Notes: generated from the letters alone by a model not told the origin. DNA of 64,000 bases from Herbaspirillum sp. YR522 (GCF_000282575.1 NZ_AKJA01000010.1:62001-126000), one strand, 5' to 3'; positions 33,174 through 42,251 are shown, counted from the stretch's first letter. Numbers and translations are program-made.

Positions 33174-35654
33174 ATGACCCTATGGATCGTCGTTCTGGTG
33201 GCCGGCGCGCTGGCGCTGATGGTGGCGCGCGCAAGCGCCTGGATGTGGTTGCTGGCCGAGGCGGTCTGGATCTGGTTGGGCGGCCCGCTGGCCGGCATTG
33301 AACTGCCGATCATGGTACTGCTGGCGATCCTGCTGTTTGCGCCGACCCTGTTGGTGGCCATCGATTCGGTGCGGCTGTCGCTCATCACGCGTCCGGCGCT
33401 CGATACCTTCCGCCGCATCATGCCGCGCATGTCGGCCACCGAGCGCGACGCCATCGAGGCGGGTACGGTCTGGTGGGACGGCGAGCTGTTTTCGGGACGT
33501 CCCGACTGGCAGCGCCTGCTCGACCTGGCGCCGCCGCGCCTGACGCCCGAGGAACAGGCCTTCCTGGACCACGAGGTCGAGCAGCTGTGCGCCATGGTCA
33601 GCGACTGGGATAGCAGCGTGCGGCACCAGGACCTGCCGCCCGAGGCCTGGCAATTCATCAAGGATCGCGGGTTCCTGGGGATGATCATCCCGCGCCAGTA
33701 CGGCGGCAAGCAGTTTTCGGCGTATATGCATTCGCAGGTGATCATGAAGCTGTCCTCGCGCTGTTCGGCGGCGGCCATCTCGGTGATGGTGCCCAATTCG
33801 CTGGGACCGGCCGAGCTGCTGTTGCACTACGGCACCCAGGCCCAGAAGGACCACTACCTGCCGCGCCTGGCGCAGGGGCTGGAAATTCCGTGCTTTGCGC
33901 TGACCAGCCCTTATGCGGGCTCGGATGCGGCCGCCATTCCCGATGTGGGCGTGGTGTGCCGGGGTATCCACGACGGCCAGGAAACCATCGGCTTCAAGGT
34001 AACCTGGAACAAGCGCTACATCACGCTGGCGCCGGTGGCCACCGTGCTGGGCCTGGCGTTCCGGGTGCGCGACCCGGAGCGCCTGCTGGGTGACGATCCG
34101 GAGCCGGGCATTACCTGCGCATTGATTCCCACCAGCCATCCGGGGGTGGTCACCGGGCGCCGTCACTGGCCGCTCAACGCGGTGTTCCAGAACGGTCCGA
34201 CCTCGGGCCATGAGGTGTTCATCCCGATGGAGTGGGTCATCGGCGGTCTGGCGCAGGTGGGGCGCGGCTGGCGCATGCTGATGGAATGCCTGGCCGCCGG
34301 GCGTGCCATTTCGCTGCCGTCGTCGAATGTGGGCTTTTCCAAGCTGGCGGTGCGCGGCACCACCGCCTACACGGCCATGCGGCGCCAGTTCAAGGTCGAG
34401 ATCGGCAAGTTCGAGGGAGTCCGGGAGGCGCTGGCGCGCATGGGCGGCAACCTCTACATGATCGATGCCACCCGGCGCCTGTCGGCGCTGGCGGTGGATG
34501 CCGGCGAGAAGCCGTCGGTGATCTCGGCCATTTCCAAGTATCACGTCACCGAGCGCGGGCGCACCATCGTCAACGACGGCATGGATGTGATCGGCGGCAA
34601 GGGCATCTGCATGGGGCCCGGCAATTTCCTGGCGCGGGCCTACCAGCAGATCCCCATTGCCATTACGGTCGAGGGGGCCAATATCCTTACCCGCTGCCTG
34701 ATCATCTTCGGCCAGGGCGCGATTCGTTGCCATCCCTACGTATTGCGCGAGCTGGCCGCCGCGGCCGACGACAACCACGAGCGCGCCACGCAGGAGTTCG
34801 ACAAGCTGCTGTTCGGCCACCTGTCGTTTGCCGCGGCCAACTTCGCGCGCGCCTTCATCGGCGGCCTGAGCCATGGATGGCTGTTGCCGGCAAGCGCTCG
34901 GGCGGCGCGCCAGACGCGGCGCCATTTCCGCGCGGTGACGCACCTGTCGTCGGCGCTGGCGCTGCTGGCCGACGTCTGCATGGCCGTGTTCGGCGGCACC
35001 TTGAAGTTGCGCGAGCGCGTCTCGGGGCGGCTGGGTGATGTGCTATCGCAGTTGTACCTGGTGTCGGCCACGCTCAAGCGCTTCGAGGACGATGGTCGTC
35101 CGCCAGAAGACCTGCCGTTGCTCGAATGGTCGGTGCGCGATGCGCTGCATCGGGCGCAGGAGGCCATCGTCGAGGTATTGCACAACTTTCCCAATCCGGT
35201 CATCGCCCTGGCGTTGCGGTTGGCCATCTTTCCGCTGGGGCTGATCTATCGCAAGCCTTCCGACGCACTGGGTACGGCCGTGGCGCGTGCCATGCAGACT
35301 CCGGGGGCAACCCGCGAACGGCTGCTGTGCGATGGCTACGTGCCGCAAGGAGACGACCCGCTGGCCGCCGGCGAGCGCGCCTTTGCGCTCACGCCTACCG
35401 TGCAGTTGCTCGAGCAACGGCTCAAGCCGGTGATCAAGGAAGGGCAATTGCCGGCGATCCCGCAAAGCCTGATCGAGATGAAGGCCTGGAATGCGACGGC
35501 GTTCGAACGAGGCTTCATCAGCCAGCAGGAGCTGGGCTTGCTGGACGCGTTTGCCCGCGATGGCGACCAGGCGATACAGGTGGACGACTTTGCGCCGGAC
35601 TTCGATCGCAAGGAGATTGTCGATTTGGAGCAGGCGCGCAGGCTGGTGGTGTAA
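33174..35654 (+). CDS. fadE: Long-chain acyl-CoA dehydrogenase, FadE type
   Basis: An 826-aa protein matching the long FadE form that catalyses the first step of fatty acid beta-oxidation. Two hydrophobic segments (about residues 2-30 and 40-62) precede the acyl-CoA dehydrogenase core. The core has YGGKQFSAYMHSQV, CFALTSPYAGSDAAAIPD, NKRYITLAPVATVLGLA, ISKYHVTERGRTIVNDGMDVIGGKGI and AITVEGANILTRCLIIFGQGAIR. A C-terminal extension of about 280 residues is typical of the E. coli FadE family. AAGGAGA precedes the ATG. Divergent from the metallopeptidase gene; no other beta-oxidation gene lies beside it. Confidence 0.93.
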   Translation: MTLWIVVLVAGALALMVARASAWMWLLAEAVWIWLGGPLAGIELPIMVLLAILLFAPTLLVAIDSVRLSLITRPALDTFRRIMPRMSATERDAIEAGTVWWDGELFSGRPDWQRLLDLAPPRLTPEEQAFLDHEVEQLCAMVSDWDSSVRHQDLPPEAWQFIKDRGFLGMIIPRQYGGKQFSAYMHSQVIMKLSSRCSAAAISVMVPNSLGPAELLLHYGTQAQKDHYLPRLAQGLEIPCFALTSPYAGSDAAAIPDVGVVCRGIHDGQETIGFKVTWNKRYITLAPVATVLGLAFRVRDPERLLGDDPEPGITCALIPTSHPGVVTGRRHWPLNAVFQNGPTSGHEVFIPMEWVIGGLAQVGRGWRMLMECLAAGRAISLPSSNVGFSKLAVRGTTAYTAMRRQFKVEIGKFEGVREALARMGGNLYMIDATRRLSALAVDAGEKPSVISAISKYHVTERGRTIVNDGMDVIGGKGICMGPGNFLARAYQQIPIAITVEGANILTRCLIIFGQGAIRCHPYVLRELAAAADDNHERATQEFDKLLFGHLSFAAANFARAFIGGLSHGWLLPASARAARQTRRHFRAVTHLSSALALLADVCMAVFGGTLKLRERVSGRLGDVLSQLYLVSATLKRFEDDGRPPEDLPLLEWSVRDALHRAQEAIVEVLHNFPNPVIALALRLAIFPLGLIYRKPSDALGTAVARAMQTPGATRERLLCDGYVPQGDDPLAAGERAFALTPTVQLLEQRLKPVIKEGQLPAIPQSLIEMKAWNATAFERGFISQQELGLLDAFARDGDQAIQVDDFAPDFDRKEIVDLEQARRLVV

Positions 35655-35722
35655 CCGTGGCGTTGTGGTGCGTTTTTTCGCGCCTAAGGAACATCGTTCC
35701 GGCTGGTAAGCGCGTAGCGCTG

Positions 35723-35780
35723 TATCGAAGCCTGTCCTGAGCCTATCGAAGGAAGCCTGTCGAAGGAAGCCTGTCGAAGG
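35723..35780. repeat. Tandem TGTCGAAGG-type repeat (REP-like)
   Basis: Three units sharing AAGCCTGTC and TATCGAAGG/TGTCGAAGG run in tandem after the fadE gene. The last two are identical 14-base units (AAGCCTGTCGAAGG). The core (CTTCGACAGGCTCAGGAC in reverse) is a dispersed intergenic repeat type seen in many proteobacterial genomes. No gene overlaps it. Confidence 0.75.
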
Positions 35781-35857
35781 GCCGGTCCCGAGGCCCGAGC
35801 GCAGGACACCGCATCCGATTTAGAATGCACGGTTTCGGTTCGTCACCCTCATTGTCA

Positions 35858-36355
35858 ATGAATCTGCCTCGCATCTATCTCGCCGGTCCCGATGTCTTCA
35901 AGCGCGACTACCCGCAGCATAAACGGAACGCCCGGCGCTGGTGCGCCGAGCTGGGGCTGGTGGCCCTGTGCCCGGGGGACGACGAGGTGGTGGGCGATAC
36001 CCGCGCGGCGGTGTCGCGCGGGATCTTCGAGATCAACCTGGCATTGCTGGACTCGGCCGACTACGTGGTGGCCAACCTGGCCAATTTTCGTGGCCATGAG
36101 CCGGACTCGGGCACCGTGTTCGAGATCGGCTATGCCATCGGGCGCGGCAAGAAGGTCTGGGGCTACAACACGCCGCAGCACGACTTGCTGTCACAGATTC
36201 CGCAAGGCGAACCCGGGCATTGCCGCGACGGCATGCAGATCGAGGATTTCGGCTTGCCGCGCAACCTGATGCTGGCGCACTCCTGCGAACTGGTCGATGG
36301 CGACCTGAGCGCCTGCCTGCTCAAGGTCGCGCGCTGGCACGCCAACCGGCATTGA
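35858..36355 (+). CDS. Nucleoside 2-deoxyribosyltransferase family protein
   Basis: A 165-aa protein with the N-terminal motif RIYLAGPDVF, a central acidic motif (FRGHEPDSGTVFEIGYAIGRGKKVWGYN) that contains the catalytic glutamate, and a C-terminal segment NLMLAHSCELVDGDL. These features identify the family that transfers deoxyribose between bases or hydrolyses deoxynucleotides, so a role in nucleotide salvage is likely. Starts at 35858 and 35825 are both possible; 35858 places the family motif at residue 4-13. It converges on sbcB with 7 bases between stops. Confidence 0.88.
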   Translation: MNLPRIYLAGPDVFKRDYPQHKRNARRWCAELGLVALCPGDDEVVGDTRAAVSRGIFEINLALLDSADYVVANLANFRGHEPDSGTVFEIGYAIGRGKKVWGYNTPQHDLLSQIPQGEPGHCRDGMQIEDFGLPRNLMLAHSCELVDGDLSACLLKVARWHANRH

Positions 36356-36362
36356 CCGGGTC

Positions 36363-37799
36363 CTACCCGTTGGAAGGCGCAATCATCTCGGCGTAGTCGT
36401 ACAAGGCGCCGAGCACTTCCTGCGCCTGCTCGTCGTCGGTGGTTTCCTGCAACTGGTCGATCTGTTCGAACAACTGGGCAATCGTGCGCGCGCCACCGGC
36501 GCCGTCGAACAGGCGCGCCGCACGGTGCGCTTCCCAGTCGGCGCTTTCCTGGGCGCTGAGGGTGTCGGGGAAGTTGCGCGCCCGATAGCGAAACAGGATC
36601 TGCGTCAGTCGCGCATCGGCGAACGATACGCTGGCAGCGGCCAGCGCTTGCGGCGTCATGGCACGCAACTGCGTCAATTGACGACGATCGTCGTTGCCCA
36701 CGAAACCGCCGTACAGGTCTTCGTCCACGTCCGCCGCGGCTTGCTGCTCGCGCTGGTAGACCTGCTGCCACAGGTGTCCCAGGTCGGGCAGGGCGGCAGC
36801 GACCTCGGCGTGCCGCAGGGCAAGGTCGACATCGATGCCCAATTGCGCCGCGCGCGTCGCGGACAGGGTCTTGAGATTGCCTACCACCATCGGTGACTTG
36901 TTCAGGTGGATGCTCTTGAGCGCCAGGCGGGTCATGCCCTCGGGCATCGCATCGCTACGGGTGAAGAGCCTCTCGCGGGCAGTGCTGGCGTCCAGTCCGG
37001 CCAGTTCGCCGGGGTCCACGCTCAGGTCCCAGGCCAGCAACTCGTTCTTGTTGGTGGGGTGGATGCCCAGCGGCCACATCAATGCCAGGCAACCGCGCGC
37101 CGCCGGGAACATGCCTGAGACGTGCAGGAACGGGCGCGGGGTCGGCAAGCCGATCTCGGTGGCCACCCGGTCCTTCTTGTGCAGCGCCAGCGCAAAGTCG
37201 AACAGGCGCGGATTGTGCTGTCGCAGCAGGCGTGCCAGGGCGATGGTGGCGCGCACGTCGGACAGGGCGTCGTGCGCGGCTTCATGCACCAGGCCATTGG
37301 CCTGGGTCAGGTGCTCGAGCTTGAAGCTGACGGAGCCGTCCTCCTTGGTCGGCCAGTTGATGCCTTCGGGGCGCAGCGCGTAGCACAGCCGCACCACATC
37401 GAGCAGGTCCCAGCGGCCGCAGCCGTTTTGCCATTCGCGCGCATACGGATCGATCAGGTTGCGCCAGAACAGGAAGCGCGTGACTTCGTCATCGAAGCGG
37501 ATGGTGTTGTAGCCCACGCCGATGGTGCCGGGTTCGGCCATGGCCTGCTCGATGCGCTGGGCGAACTGATGCTCGGGCAGGCCCTGTTGCAGGCATTGCT
37601 GGGGCGTGATGTGGGTGATCAGGCAGGACTGGGGATCGGGCAGGTAGTCGGGCGCCGGCTTGCAGTAGATCATGATCGGCTCGCCGATCTCGTTGAGTTC
37701 GGCATCGGTGCGCACGGCGGCGAACTGCGCCGGGCGGTCGCGGCGCGGCACGATGCCGAAGGTTTCGTAGTCGTGCCACAGGAAGGTTTGGTTGGACAT
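36363..37799 (-). CDS. sbcB: Exodeoxyribonuclease I
   Basis: 3'-5' single-strand DNA exonuclease of the DnaQ superfamily, used in recombination and mismatch repair. The first catalytic motif is FLWHDYETFGIVPRRDRPAQFA (residues 5-26) with the DxE pair, GVGYNTIRFDDE follows, and the third motif is in EAAHDALSDVRATIALA. SH3-like and C-terminal helical domains follow, ending in a helical tail. Length 478 aa, as in E. coli ExoI. The start is the ATG at 37799; an in-frame upstream start at 38066 would overlap the next gene. Confidence 0.96.
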   Translation of the reverse strand: MSNQTFLWHDYETFGIVPRRDRPAQFAAVRTDAELNEIGEPIMIYCKPAPDYLPDPQSCLITHITPQQCLQQGLPEHQFAQRIEQAMAEPGTIGVGYNTIRFDDEVTRFLFWRNLIDPYAREWQNGCGRWDLLDVVRLCYALRPEGINWPTKEDGSVSFKLEHLTQANGLVHEAAHDALSDVRATIALARLLRQHNPRLFDFALALHKKDRVATEIGLPTPRPFLHVSGMFPAARGCLALMWPLGIHPTNKNELLAWDLSVDPGELAGLDASTARERLFTRSDAMPEGMTRLALKSIHLNKSPMVVGNLKTLSATRAAQLGIDVDLALRHAEVAAALPDLGHLWQQVYQREQQAAADVDEDLYGGFVGNDDRRQLTQLRAMTPQALAAASVSFADARLTQILFRYRARNFPDTLSAQESADWEAHRAARLFDGAGGARTIAQLFEQIDQLQETTDDEQAQEVLGALYDYAEMIAPSNG

Positions 37800-37864
37800 C
37801 GCAGCGGGACCGGCAAGCGGCCTGTTAAAAGAACATCGCGCGATTATAGGGCCTGCGCGCTGCT

Positions 37865-38443
37865 TTACTGCAATGGCAGCGTATCGCGCTTGAGCAGCTT
37901 GGTCAGTACCGCCTGCAGCGTACCGCTGCGCATGGGGGCGGCGCCCTTGGCATATTCGATGTTGTCGATGACCCAGCCACGCGCGTCCCGCGTGAGCAAG
38001 ACCTGGTCGGTCCACTTGGCTGGCGCCTTGAGCTTGGCGTCGCTGTAGATCAGTTCGACGGCGCACTTGCTGTCTCGTTCGCCGATGTCGCAGTTGACGA
38101 TGCGAAAGGTCGAGGCGCCGGCCGGGTTGCCGGTGAAGATATCGCCCTCCACCAGCGGCGGCAGCGGGTCGGCGTCGGCCTGGGCAGACTGGGCGATGCG
38201 TGCTTCCTCGGCCACCGAGGTGTCCTTGAGCAGGTCGAACAGGTTCACGGACATGAAGTGGCGGAACGTGATGAGCTCGTTGAGCGTGAGCGCGCCTATC
38301 GGCCGCACCGACTGGTGCATCTTGTAGAAGCTGCTGACCACGTCGCGGGCGCGGCTTTCATCGCCACCGGCGCAACCGGCCAGCAACAGGGCGGTGCCGA
38401 TCAACCACGACCGGGCAATGCATTTGACGACCTGTTTTTCCAT
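37865..38443 (-). CDS. Lipoprotein with DUF3828-like domain, copy 1
   Basis: A 192-aa predicted lipoprotein with signal peptide and lipobox LLLAGC, followed by a domain of the DUF3828 type (VVSSFYKMHQ, FDLLKDTSVAEEARIAQ, PPLVEGDIFTGNPAGASTFRI, DQVLLTRDARGWVIDNIEY). The ATG at 38443 gives the most compact signal peptide; earlier ATGs at 38464 and 38596 are in frame. A second gene of the same type lies 205 bases upstream. Function unknown; DUF3828 relatives are often immunity or inhibitor-like proteins, which is only a guess here. Confidence 0.82.
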   Translation of the reverse strand: MEKQVVKCIARSWLIGTALLLAGCAGGDESRARDVVSSFYKMHQSVRPIGALTLNELITFRHFMSVNLFDLLKDTSVAEEARIAQSAQADADPLPPLVEGDIFTGNPAGASTFRIVNCDIGERDSKCAVELIYSDAKLKAPAKWTDQVLLTRDARGWVIDNIEYAKGAAPMRSGTLQAVLTKLLKRDTLPLQ

Positions 38444-38648
38444 TCGCTGCACAATCGGCTCCATCACTTCATTGATAGTCGAACACCAAAGTTTGCCATG
38501 CATTGCCGCAAGACAACTATAGGTGACGAATCGACAACGGTTCTTTCCGGCAATGATAAGCCTTGCCGGCTGCGGCAAAGCCGTGGAACACATCATTAAA
38601 AGCCGGCCAATTCATCTGCCGGGCTGCACGCGGCCGCTGGCGCGCGGG

Positions 38649-39248
38649 CTAGTCGACCTGGGCGATGGCGTCGGCCAGGGCGTCGCTCAGGTATTCGCGG
38701 TGCGATGACTGGTCCAGGCCGATGAATTCGATGTCGTCGATGCGCCATTGGCGCTCGTGCTGCACCAGCAGGACCTTGTCGTTCCAGGCTTCGTCGCTGC
38801 CATCCTTGCGATAGCGGAACTGCACCTGGCACGATGCGCACTGTTCGTCGGTCTCGCAGGATTGCACCGAAAAGCTGGTCGCGCCCTCGTAGAGCGAAGT
38901 CATGAGGTCGCCTTCGACCAGCGGTGGCGCCTGGTTGCCGGCCAGTCCGTGATAGCGGTTCTCGGCCGCCTCGGCCTGGGTCAACAGCGTATTGAGGGCA
39001 GGGCTGACCAGCGGCTGGAGCTGCCGCAGTTCGTCCGACGCGGGCAGGCCAGGCGCGTTGGCCTTGAGATGGATGCGGTAGAAGTTGTCCACCACGTCGG
39101 CCTGGCGTTGCTCGTCACCCGAGAAATCGTGGCAGCCGCCCAGGGCCAGCGCGGCCAGCAGTGCGCAGGCAACGACCGCCCGGCGTCGTGGCGTGGAAGA
39201 TGGCCAGCCACAGTGGCCGGCAGCAGCAGGTGCAGATGGGTTGTTCAC
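38649..39248 (-). CDS. Lipoprotein with DUF3828-like domain, copy 2
   Basis: A 199-aa lipoprotein with an unusually long leader (22 residues before the hydrophobic core), the lipobox LALGGC and the same domain as the neighbouring copy: VVDNFYRIHLK, PPLVEGDLMTSLYEGATSFSV, DKVLLVQHERQWRIDDIEF. A CxxCQ pair is in DEQCASCQV. The two copies share the order of motifs and are clearly paralogous, though diverged. Function unknown. Confidence 0.82.
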   Translation of the reverse strand: MNNPSAPAAAGHCGWPSSTPRRRAVVACALLAALALGGCHDFSGDEQRQADVVDNFYRIHLKANAPGLPASDELRQLQPLVSPALNTLLTQAEAAENRYHGLAGNQAPPLVEGDLMTSLYEGATSFSVQSCETDEQCASCQVQFRYRKDGSDEAWNDKVLLVQHERQWRIDDIEFIGLDQSSHREYLSDALADAIAQVD

Positions 39249-39359
39249 GGAAGTTCCTGGCGTGCGGCATGCCGCGTTTCTTGGTCTTTTCTGGCGCCGC
39301 CGAGGAGGCGATCGCGCCGCCTGTTAGTCAGGTTGGCGGCGCAATCGTTCCAGCCAGGT

Positions 39360-39662
39360 TCAGCTCGACTGGTCCAGCAGCGCGAAATGCTCGACCTGCG
39401 GCGGGCTGGCGAAGAACGGTCCGACGATGCCGCGCCATTGGGCAAAGGCCGGCGACTCGCGAAAGTCGACCGTGTGGTTCTCGAGCGTGGCCCACCGCAC
39501 CATCAGGAGGTAGCGTTCCGGCGATTCGACGCCTTTTTGCACCTGGTGGCCCAGGTAACCGCGCGACTTGGCAATGGTCTCGGCCACGCCGCGTTGGATG
39601 GCTGCGTCGAATTCGGCCTGCTTGCCGGGTTGGATGCGGATATCCGCCAGTTCCAGAATCAT
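39360..39662 (-). CDS. Antibiotic biosynthesis monooxygenase (ABM) domain protein
   Basis: A 100-aa single-domain ABM protein (ferredoxin-like fold) with ILELADIRIQPGKQAEFDAAI, GYLGHQVQKGVESPERYLLMVRWATLENH and RESPAFAQWRGIVGPFF. Family members are small oxygenases or heme-degrading enzymes acting on quinones, heme or reactive species; the substrate is not indicated by sequence. GGAG lies eight bases before the ATG at 39662, which decides between this and in-frame upstream starts. Confidence 0.9.
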   Translation of the reverse strand: MILELADIRIQPGKQAEFDAAIQRGVAETIAKSRGYLGHQVQKGVESPERYLLMVRWATLENHTVDFRESPAFAQWRGIVGPFFASPPQVEHFALLDQSS

Positions 39663-39796
39663 GTGAATCTCCATGGTCGAGTGCGCCGGCACTGCATGTT
39701 GCGCGACAGTGGCGACATGCGGCGGCGCGTCGGCGATTATTACATTTTCGGCAGCGGCGCGAATGCAACAATATGATGCCCGCCGGTGAAATCACT

Positions 39797-40246
39797 TCAC
39801 CCGGCCGGGTGGTCGCCCGGGTGGTGACGATGGCTGGCGGCAGCGCGGGCGGCGCGCAGTTTCTGCTCCATGTCTTCCAGGCCGATCTCGATGGCGCCGG
39901 TGCTGATTGTGATTTCCCACAGCGACACCAGCAGCGACGCCACCAACAGGAACAGGCTGACACCGAAGCAGATCTCGGCGGCGCGGTCTTGCTCGACGAA
40001 GATCAGGAACATCGAGATGGCGCACATGATGAAGCTCGAAACGCCCAGCGCCTGCATGTAGCGGGTCAGCACGATGCGCTTGCGCAGGTTCAGGATCTGG
40101 CGCAGCACCAGGTCGCGGCCGTCGTCCTTGTGCTGGGTCTGCAGGTTGCGGATCAATTGCGCCAGCACCAGGAAACGGTTGGTATAGGCCAGCAGCAACA
40201 GGGAAGTGGCGGGAAACAGCAGGGCGGGAGTGGTGAGGTTCATCAT
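39797..40246 (-). CDS. DUF2721 family membrane protein
   Basis: A 149-aa protein with three hydrophobic segments (about residues 5-25, 62-85 and 92-112) and a charged C-terminal tail. The N-terminal segment TPALLFPATSLLLLAYTNRFLVLAQLIRNL and the middle ILNLRKRIVLTRYMQALGVSSFI match DUF2721. Function unknown. Divergent from the uracil permease gene, with a 281-base gap. Confidence 0.87.
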   Translation of the reverse strand: MMNLTTPALLFPATSLLLLAYTNRFLVLAQLIRNLQTQHKDDGRDLVLRQILNLRKRIVLTRYMQALGVSSFIMCAISMFLIFVEQDRAAEICFGVSLFLLVASLLVSLWEITISTGAIEIGLEDMEQKLRAARAAASHRHHPGDHPAG

Positions 40247-40445
40247 CGAATTATGCGTTGGCGATTGGCTGGGCCGTGGATTTTATTCTTTCCTGTGGCG
40301 CAAGAAACATGCCCATTGCGTGTCGGCCCTGGGTTCTCGCGCACATTCGAATCGACTGGCCGTTTTGGGGCAGGGCCTGCACCAGCACGCGATTCTTGCA
40401 CCGTCCGGCGGCATGGTCGCCGCGGGCAGGATTATTTTATGGATC

Positions 40446-40490
40446 GGCCAGCGCTGGCCAATTGTTATTTGATGCCGCCATCAATACACT
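40446..40490 (+). promoter_or_regulatory. Candidate promoter with adjacent 14-bp palindrome for the uracil permease gene
   Basis: TTGTTA (40462-40467), 17 bases, TACACT (40485-40490) is a plausible sigma-70 promoter. Two bases upstream of the -35 is the perfect palindrome GGCCAGCGCTGGCC (40446-40459), a possible operator for a dimeric regulator. The transcript would begin about 30 bases before the ATG. Confidence 0.45.
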
Positions 40491-40527
40491 ACCCGACGAT
40501 CCAATAAACCATAACGAAAGGATATCC

Positions 40528-41823
40528 ATGTCGGGTTCTTATTTCCCCCAATGGCGGCTGCGTGCCAGCGCCGATGACGGCCAGGGCGCCGTGATCGCCA
40601 CCGATGAGCGCCTGCCTGCGCCGCAGACGCTGGCCATGGGCGTGCAGCACGTCGTGGCCATGTTCGGTTCGACCGTGCTGGCGCCGCTGCTGATGGGGTT
40701 CGATCCGAACGTGGCGATCCTGATGTCGGGCGTGGGTACCCTGCTGTTCTTCCTGCTGGTGGGAGGGCGCGTGCCCAGCTATCTGGGATCGAGTTTCTCG
40801 TTCATCGGACTGGTCATTGCCGTCACCGGCTATGCCGGGCAAGGCGCCAATGCCAACCTCGGCCTGGCGCTGGGCGGCATCATCGCCTGCGGCGCGGTGT
40901 ATCTGCTGATCGGCTTGCTGGTCGGCGTGGTCGGCACCGGCTGGATCGAAAACCTGATGCCGCCGGTGGTCACCGGTGCGGTGGTGGCGGTGATCGGCCT
41001 GAACCTGGCGCCGATTGCCGTCAAGGGCGTCACCGGTAACGGTTTCGATGCCTGGATGGCATTGGTGACGGTGCTGTGCGTGGGCATGGTGGCGGTATTT
41101 ACCCGTGGCATGCTGCAGCGCCTGTTGATCCTGGTCGGCCTGCTGTTGGCCTATGCGATCTATGCGGTGCTGACCAATGGGGTCGGCTGGGGCAAGCCGA
41201 TCGATTTCTCGGGCGTCGCCATGGCTGCCTGGTTCGGCGTGCCGCACTTCGCCGCGCCGGTGTTCGAGGGCCGTGCGATGGCCTTGCTGGCGCCGGTGGC
41301 GATCATCCTGGTGGCTGAAAACCTGGGACATATCAAGGCGGTGTCGGCCATGACCGGCCAGAACCTGGATCGCTACATCGGTCGCGCATTCGTCGGCGAC
41401 GGTCTGGCCACGATGGTATCGGGCAGCGTCGGCGGCACCGGCGTGACGACCTATGCCGAGAACATCGGGGTCATGGCGGTCACCAAGATCTACTCGACCC
41501 TGGTCTTCGTGGTGGCGGCGGTGATCGCCATCCTGCTCGGGTTTTCCCCCAAGTTCGGCGCGCTGATCCTGACCATCCCGGGGGCGGTACTGGGCGGCGT
41601 ATCGATCGTGGTGTTCGGCCTGATCACCGTATCGGGGGCGCGCATCTGGGTCGAGAACAAGGTCGACTTTTCCAATAACACCAACCTGATCGTGGCTGCC
41701 GTGACCCTGGTCCTGGGCGCCGGCGACTTCACCTTGAAGCTGGGCGGCTTCGCCCTGGGCGGCATCGGCACCGCTACCTTCGGTGCCATCATCCTGTACG
41801 CGCTGCTCAAGCGCCGCCAGTGA
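40528..41823 (+). CDS. Uracil/pyrimidine permease (NCS2 family)
   Basis: A 431-aa nucleobase:cation symporter with about 12-14 membrane segments. The NCS2 pattern includes QTLAMGVQHVVAMFGSTVLAPLLMGFDP, RVPSYLGSSFSFI, the helix-break stretch with VAENLGHIKAVSAMTGQNLD, and GDGLATMVSGSVGGTGVTTYAENIGVM. The last is the uracil-family (UraA/RutG) signature rather than the xanthine/purine one. AAGGA precedes the ATG at 40528; an in-frame upstream start at 40258 is much less likely. No uracil phosphoribosyltransferase gene is beside it. Confidence 0.93.
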   Translation: MSGSYFPQWRLRASADDGQGAVIATDERLPAPQTLAMGVQHVVAMFGSTVLAPLLMGFDPNVAILMSGVGTLLFFLLVGGRVPSYLGSSFSFIGLVIAVTGYAGQGANANLGLALGGIIACGAVYLLIGLLVGVVGTGWIENLMPPVVTGAVVAVIGLNLAPIAVKGVTGNGFDAWMALVTVLCVGMVAVFTRGMLQRLLILVGLLLAYAIYAVLTNGVGWGKPIDFSGVAMAAWFGVPHFAAPVFEGRAMALLAPVAIILVAENLGHIKAVSAMTGQNLDRYIGRAFVGDGLATMVSGSVGGTGVTTYAENIGVMAVTKIYSTLVFVVAAVIAILLGFSPKFGALILTIPGAVLGGVSIVVFGLITVSGARIWVENKVDFSNNTNLIVAAVTLVLGAGDFTLKLGGFALGGIGTATFGAIILYALLKRRQ

Positions 41824-41830
41824 ATGACGT

Positions 41831-41857
41831 GGCGTGGGTGCAGGCTCGACCCACGCC
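41831..41857. terminator. Perfect 9-bp stem-loop after the permease gene, without U-tract
   Basis: GGCGTGGGT (41831-41839) and ACCCACGCC (41849-41857) pair perfectly around a 9-base loop, 7 bases after the permease stop. No T-run follows. Similar U-less hairpins follow other genes in the window. Confidence 0.45.
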
Positions 41858-41886
41858 CGCAGCACGGAAGGCGCGATAAATTTCCG

Positions 41887-41915
41887 TTGAGCAATTCGAT
41901 GATGGTGACTATACT
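41887..41915 (+). promoter_or_regulatory. Promoter for the small lipoprotein gene
   Basis: TTGAGC (41887-41892), 17 bases, TATACT (41910-41915). The transcript would start about 95 bases before the ATG at 42018. Confidence 0.6.
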
Positions 41916-42017
41916 TTGCGGCGTTGCAGCGACAGGCGAATCCGCCCATGCGCGGCGGTAGTCCGGGGAAGGGCGCCGTCGACGGCGCTGCCTTCTTACT
42001 CAAGGGGAACCCGCAGC

Positions 42018-42251
42018 ATGAATACCACCACCCGCCTGTTGGCAATGATGTGCCTTGCCGCGCCATTGCTGGCAGCATGCGACATGACCGCCGGCAAGAA
42101 GGACTATGCCTACTTCCGCCAGAACCTGGACCAGGCCAAGTCGGTGTCGGACCAGTGCTCGCTTAACGGCACCTCAGGCATGAACAAGTCGCAGATCTCC
42201 GAATGCGACGCCGCCCGCGAAGCCTATTCCAACCGCAAGCTCGGTTATTGA
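42018..42251 (+). CDS. Small lipoprotein, EexN-like
   Basis: A 77-aa lipoprotein with signal peptide MNTTTRLLAMMCLAAPLLAAC (lipobox LLAAC). The mature part has two more cysteines in DQCSLNGTSGMNKSQISECDAAREAY, a spacing that recalls the EexN-like family of short lipoproteins. The resemblance is only moderate. It has its own promoter and lies 5 bases from the stop of the convergent neighbour. Function unknown. Confidence 0.78.
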   Translation: MNTTTRLLAMMCLAAPLLAACDMTAGKKDYAYFRQNLDQAKSVSDQCSLNGTSGMNKSQISECDAAREAYSNRKLGY

